From Candidatus Hydrogenedentota bacterium (GTDB taxonomy: Bacteria > Hydrogenedentota > Hydrogenedentia > Hydrogenedentales > SLHB01): 5,621 bases of DNA. The translations under genes were made by a program, and so were the position numbers. How positions within the stretch are numbered: the first letter of the stretch is position 1; each line of letters opens with the position of its first letter. The notes beneath the pieces were generated by a model. It did not search any database. It was not told where the DNA came from and saw only the letters and a program-made list of their open reading frames with translations. Where the stretch lies: the NCBI GenBank assembly GCA_016934125.1, contig JAFGTL010000703.1:1-5621 (forward strand), written 5' to 3'. Below are positions 5,554-5,621 of the stretch, piece by piece.

Positions 5554-5621
5554 ACCCCCGGCGCCCCGACACCCCCGGCGCCCCGACACCCCCGGCGCCC
5601 CGACACCCCCGGCGCCCCGAC
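5554..5621. repeat. 17-bp tandem repeat, four perfect copies, cut by the window end
   Basis: The unit ACCCCCGGCGCCCCGAC occurs at 5554-5570, 5571-5587, 5588-5604 and 5605-5621 without a mismatch, and the last copy ends exactly at the final base. Each unit contains the palindrome GGCGCC. Since 17 is not a multiple of three, each added copy shifts the reading frame, so the array is unlikely to be coding. It lies about 80 bp upstream of the hydrolase start. The true copy number is unknown because the array runs off the window. Confidence 0.9.

Noticed and set aside
5475..5589. Hydrolase start at GTG 5589 inside the tandem repeat
   Set aside because: The 17-bp repeat shifts frame with each copy, there is no ribosome binding site, and the added residues are Gly/Arg-rich and unlike a signal peptide.

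Overview
The window is GC-rich, bacterial and densely coding on both strands. It holds two short operons that converge near position 2532. Gene content (a PTS EIIA-type regulator beside a CPA2 antiporter, a secreted clan-A glycoside hydrolase with an N-terminal carbohydrate-binding-like module) and the hairpin-rich repeat at the left edge resemble what is seen in Planctomycetota, Verrucomicrobiota, Lentisphaerota or Hydrogenedentota. This is an impression from gene style, since there is no rRNA or other phylogenetic marker here.

Layout. Positions 1-130 are a non-coding structured repeat made of three stem-loops, each capped by the triloop GAA. The two outer ones have identical geometry and an almost identical tail, but their stem sequences differ by compensatory changes. 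Positions 131-356 hold no convincing gene. A sigma70-like promoter (357-385) then leads into a plus-strand operon: an EIIA(Ntr)-like protein with a C-terminal PII-like domain (437-1246) and, 19 nt later, a CPA2-family cation:proton antiporter (1266-2531). On the minus strand, reading leftward from the right end, come a four-copy 17-bp tandem repeat that runs off the window (5554-5621), an 8-bp hairpin abutting a strong Shine-Dalgarno, a secreted glycoside hydrolase (5475-3721), and an SfsA-type protein fused to a DUF123/GIY-YIG-like domain (3724-2534). The last two genes overlap in a GTGA start/stop junction. The two operons meet tail to tail with only 2 nt between stop codons.

How the genes may work together. 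The EIIA-antiporter pair looks like a self-contained ion-homeostasis module in which a phosphorylatable EIIA domain and a possible ligand-sensing PII-like domain control a cation/H+ exchanger. The minus-strand pair couples an exported polysaccharide-degrading enzyme to a predicted cytoplasmic protein with two nuclease folds (PD-(D/E)XK-like and GIY-YIG-like). The functional link in that pair is not obvious. The structured repeat and the SfsA-DUF123 fusion are the parts most worth following up.
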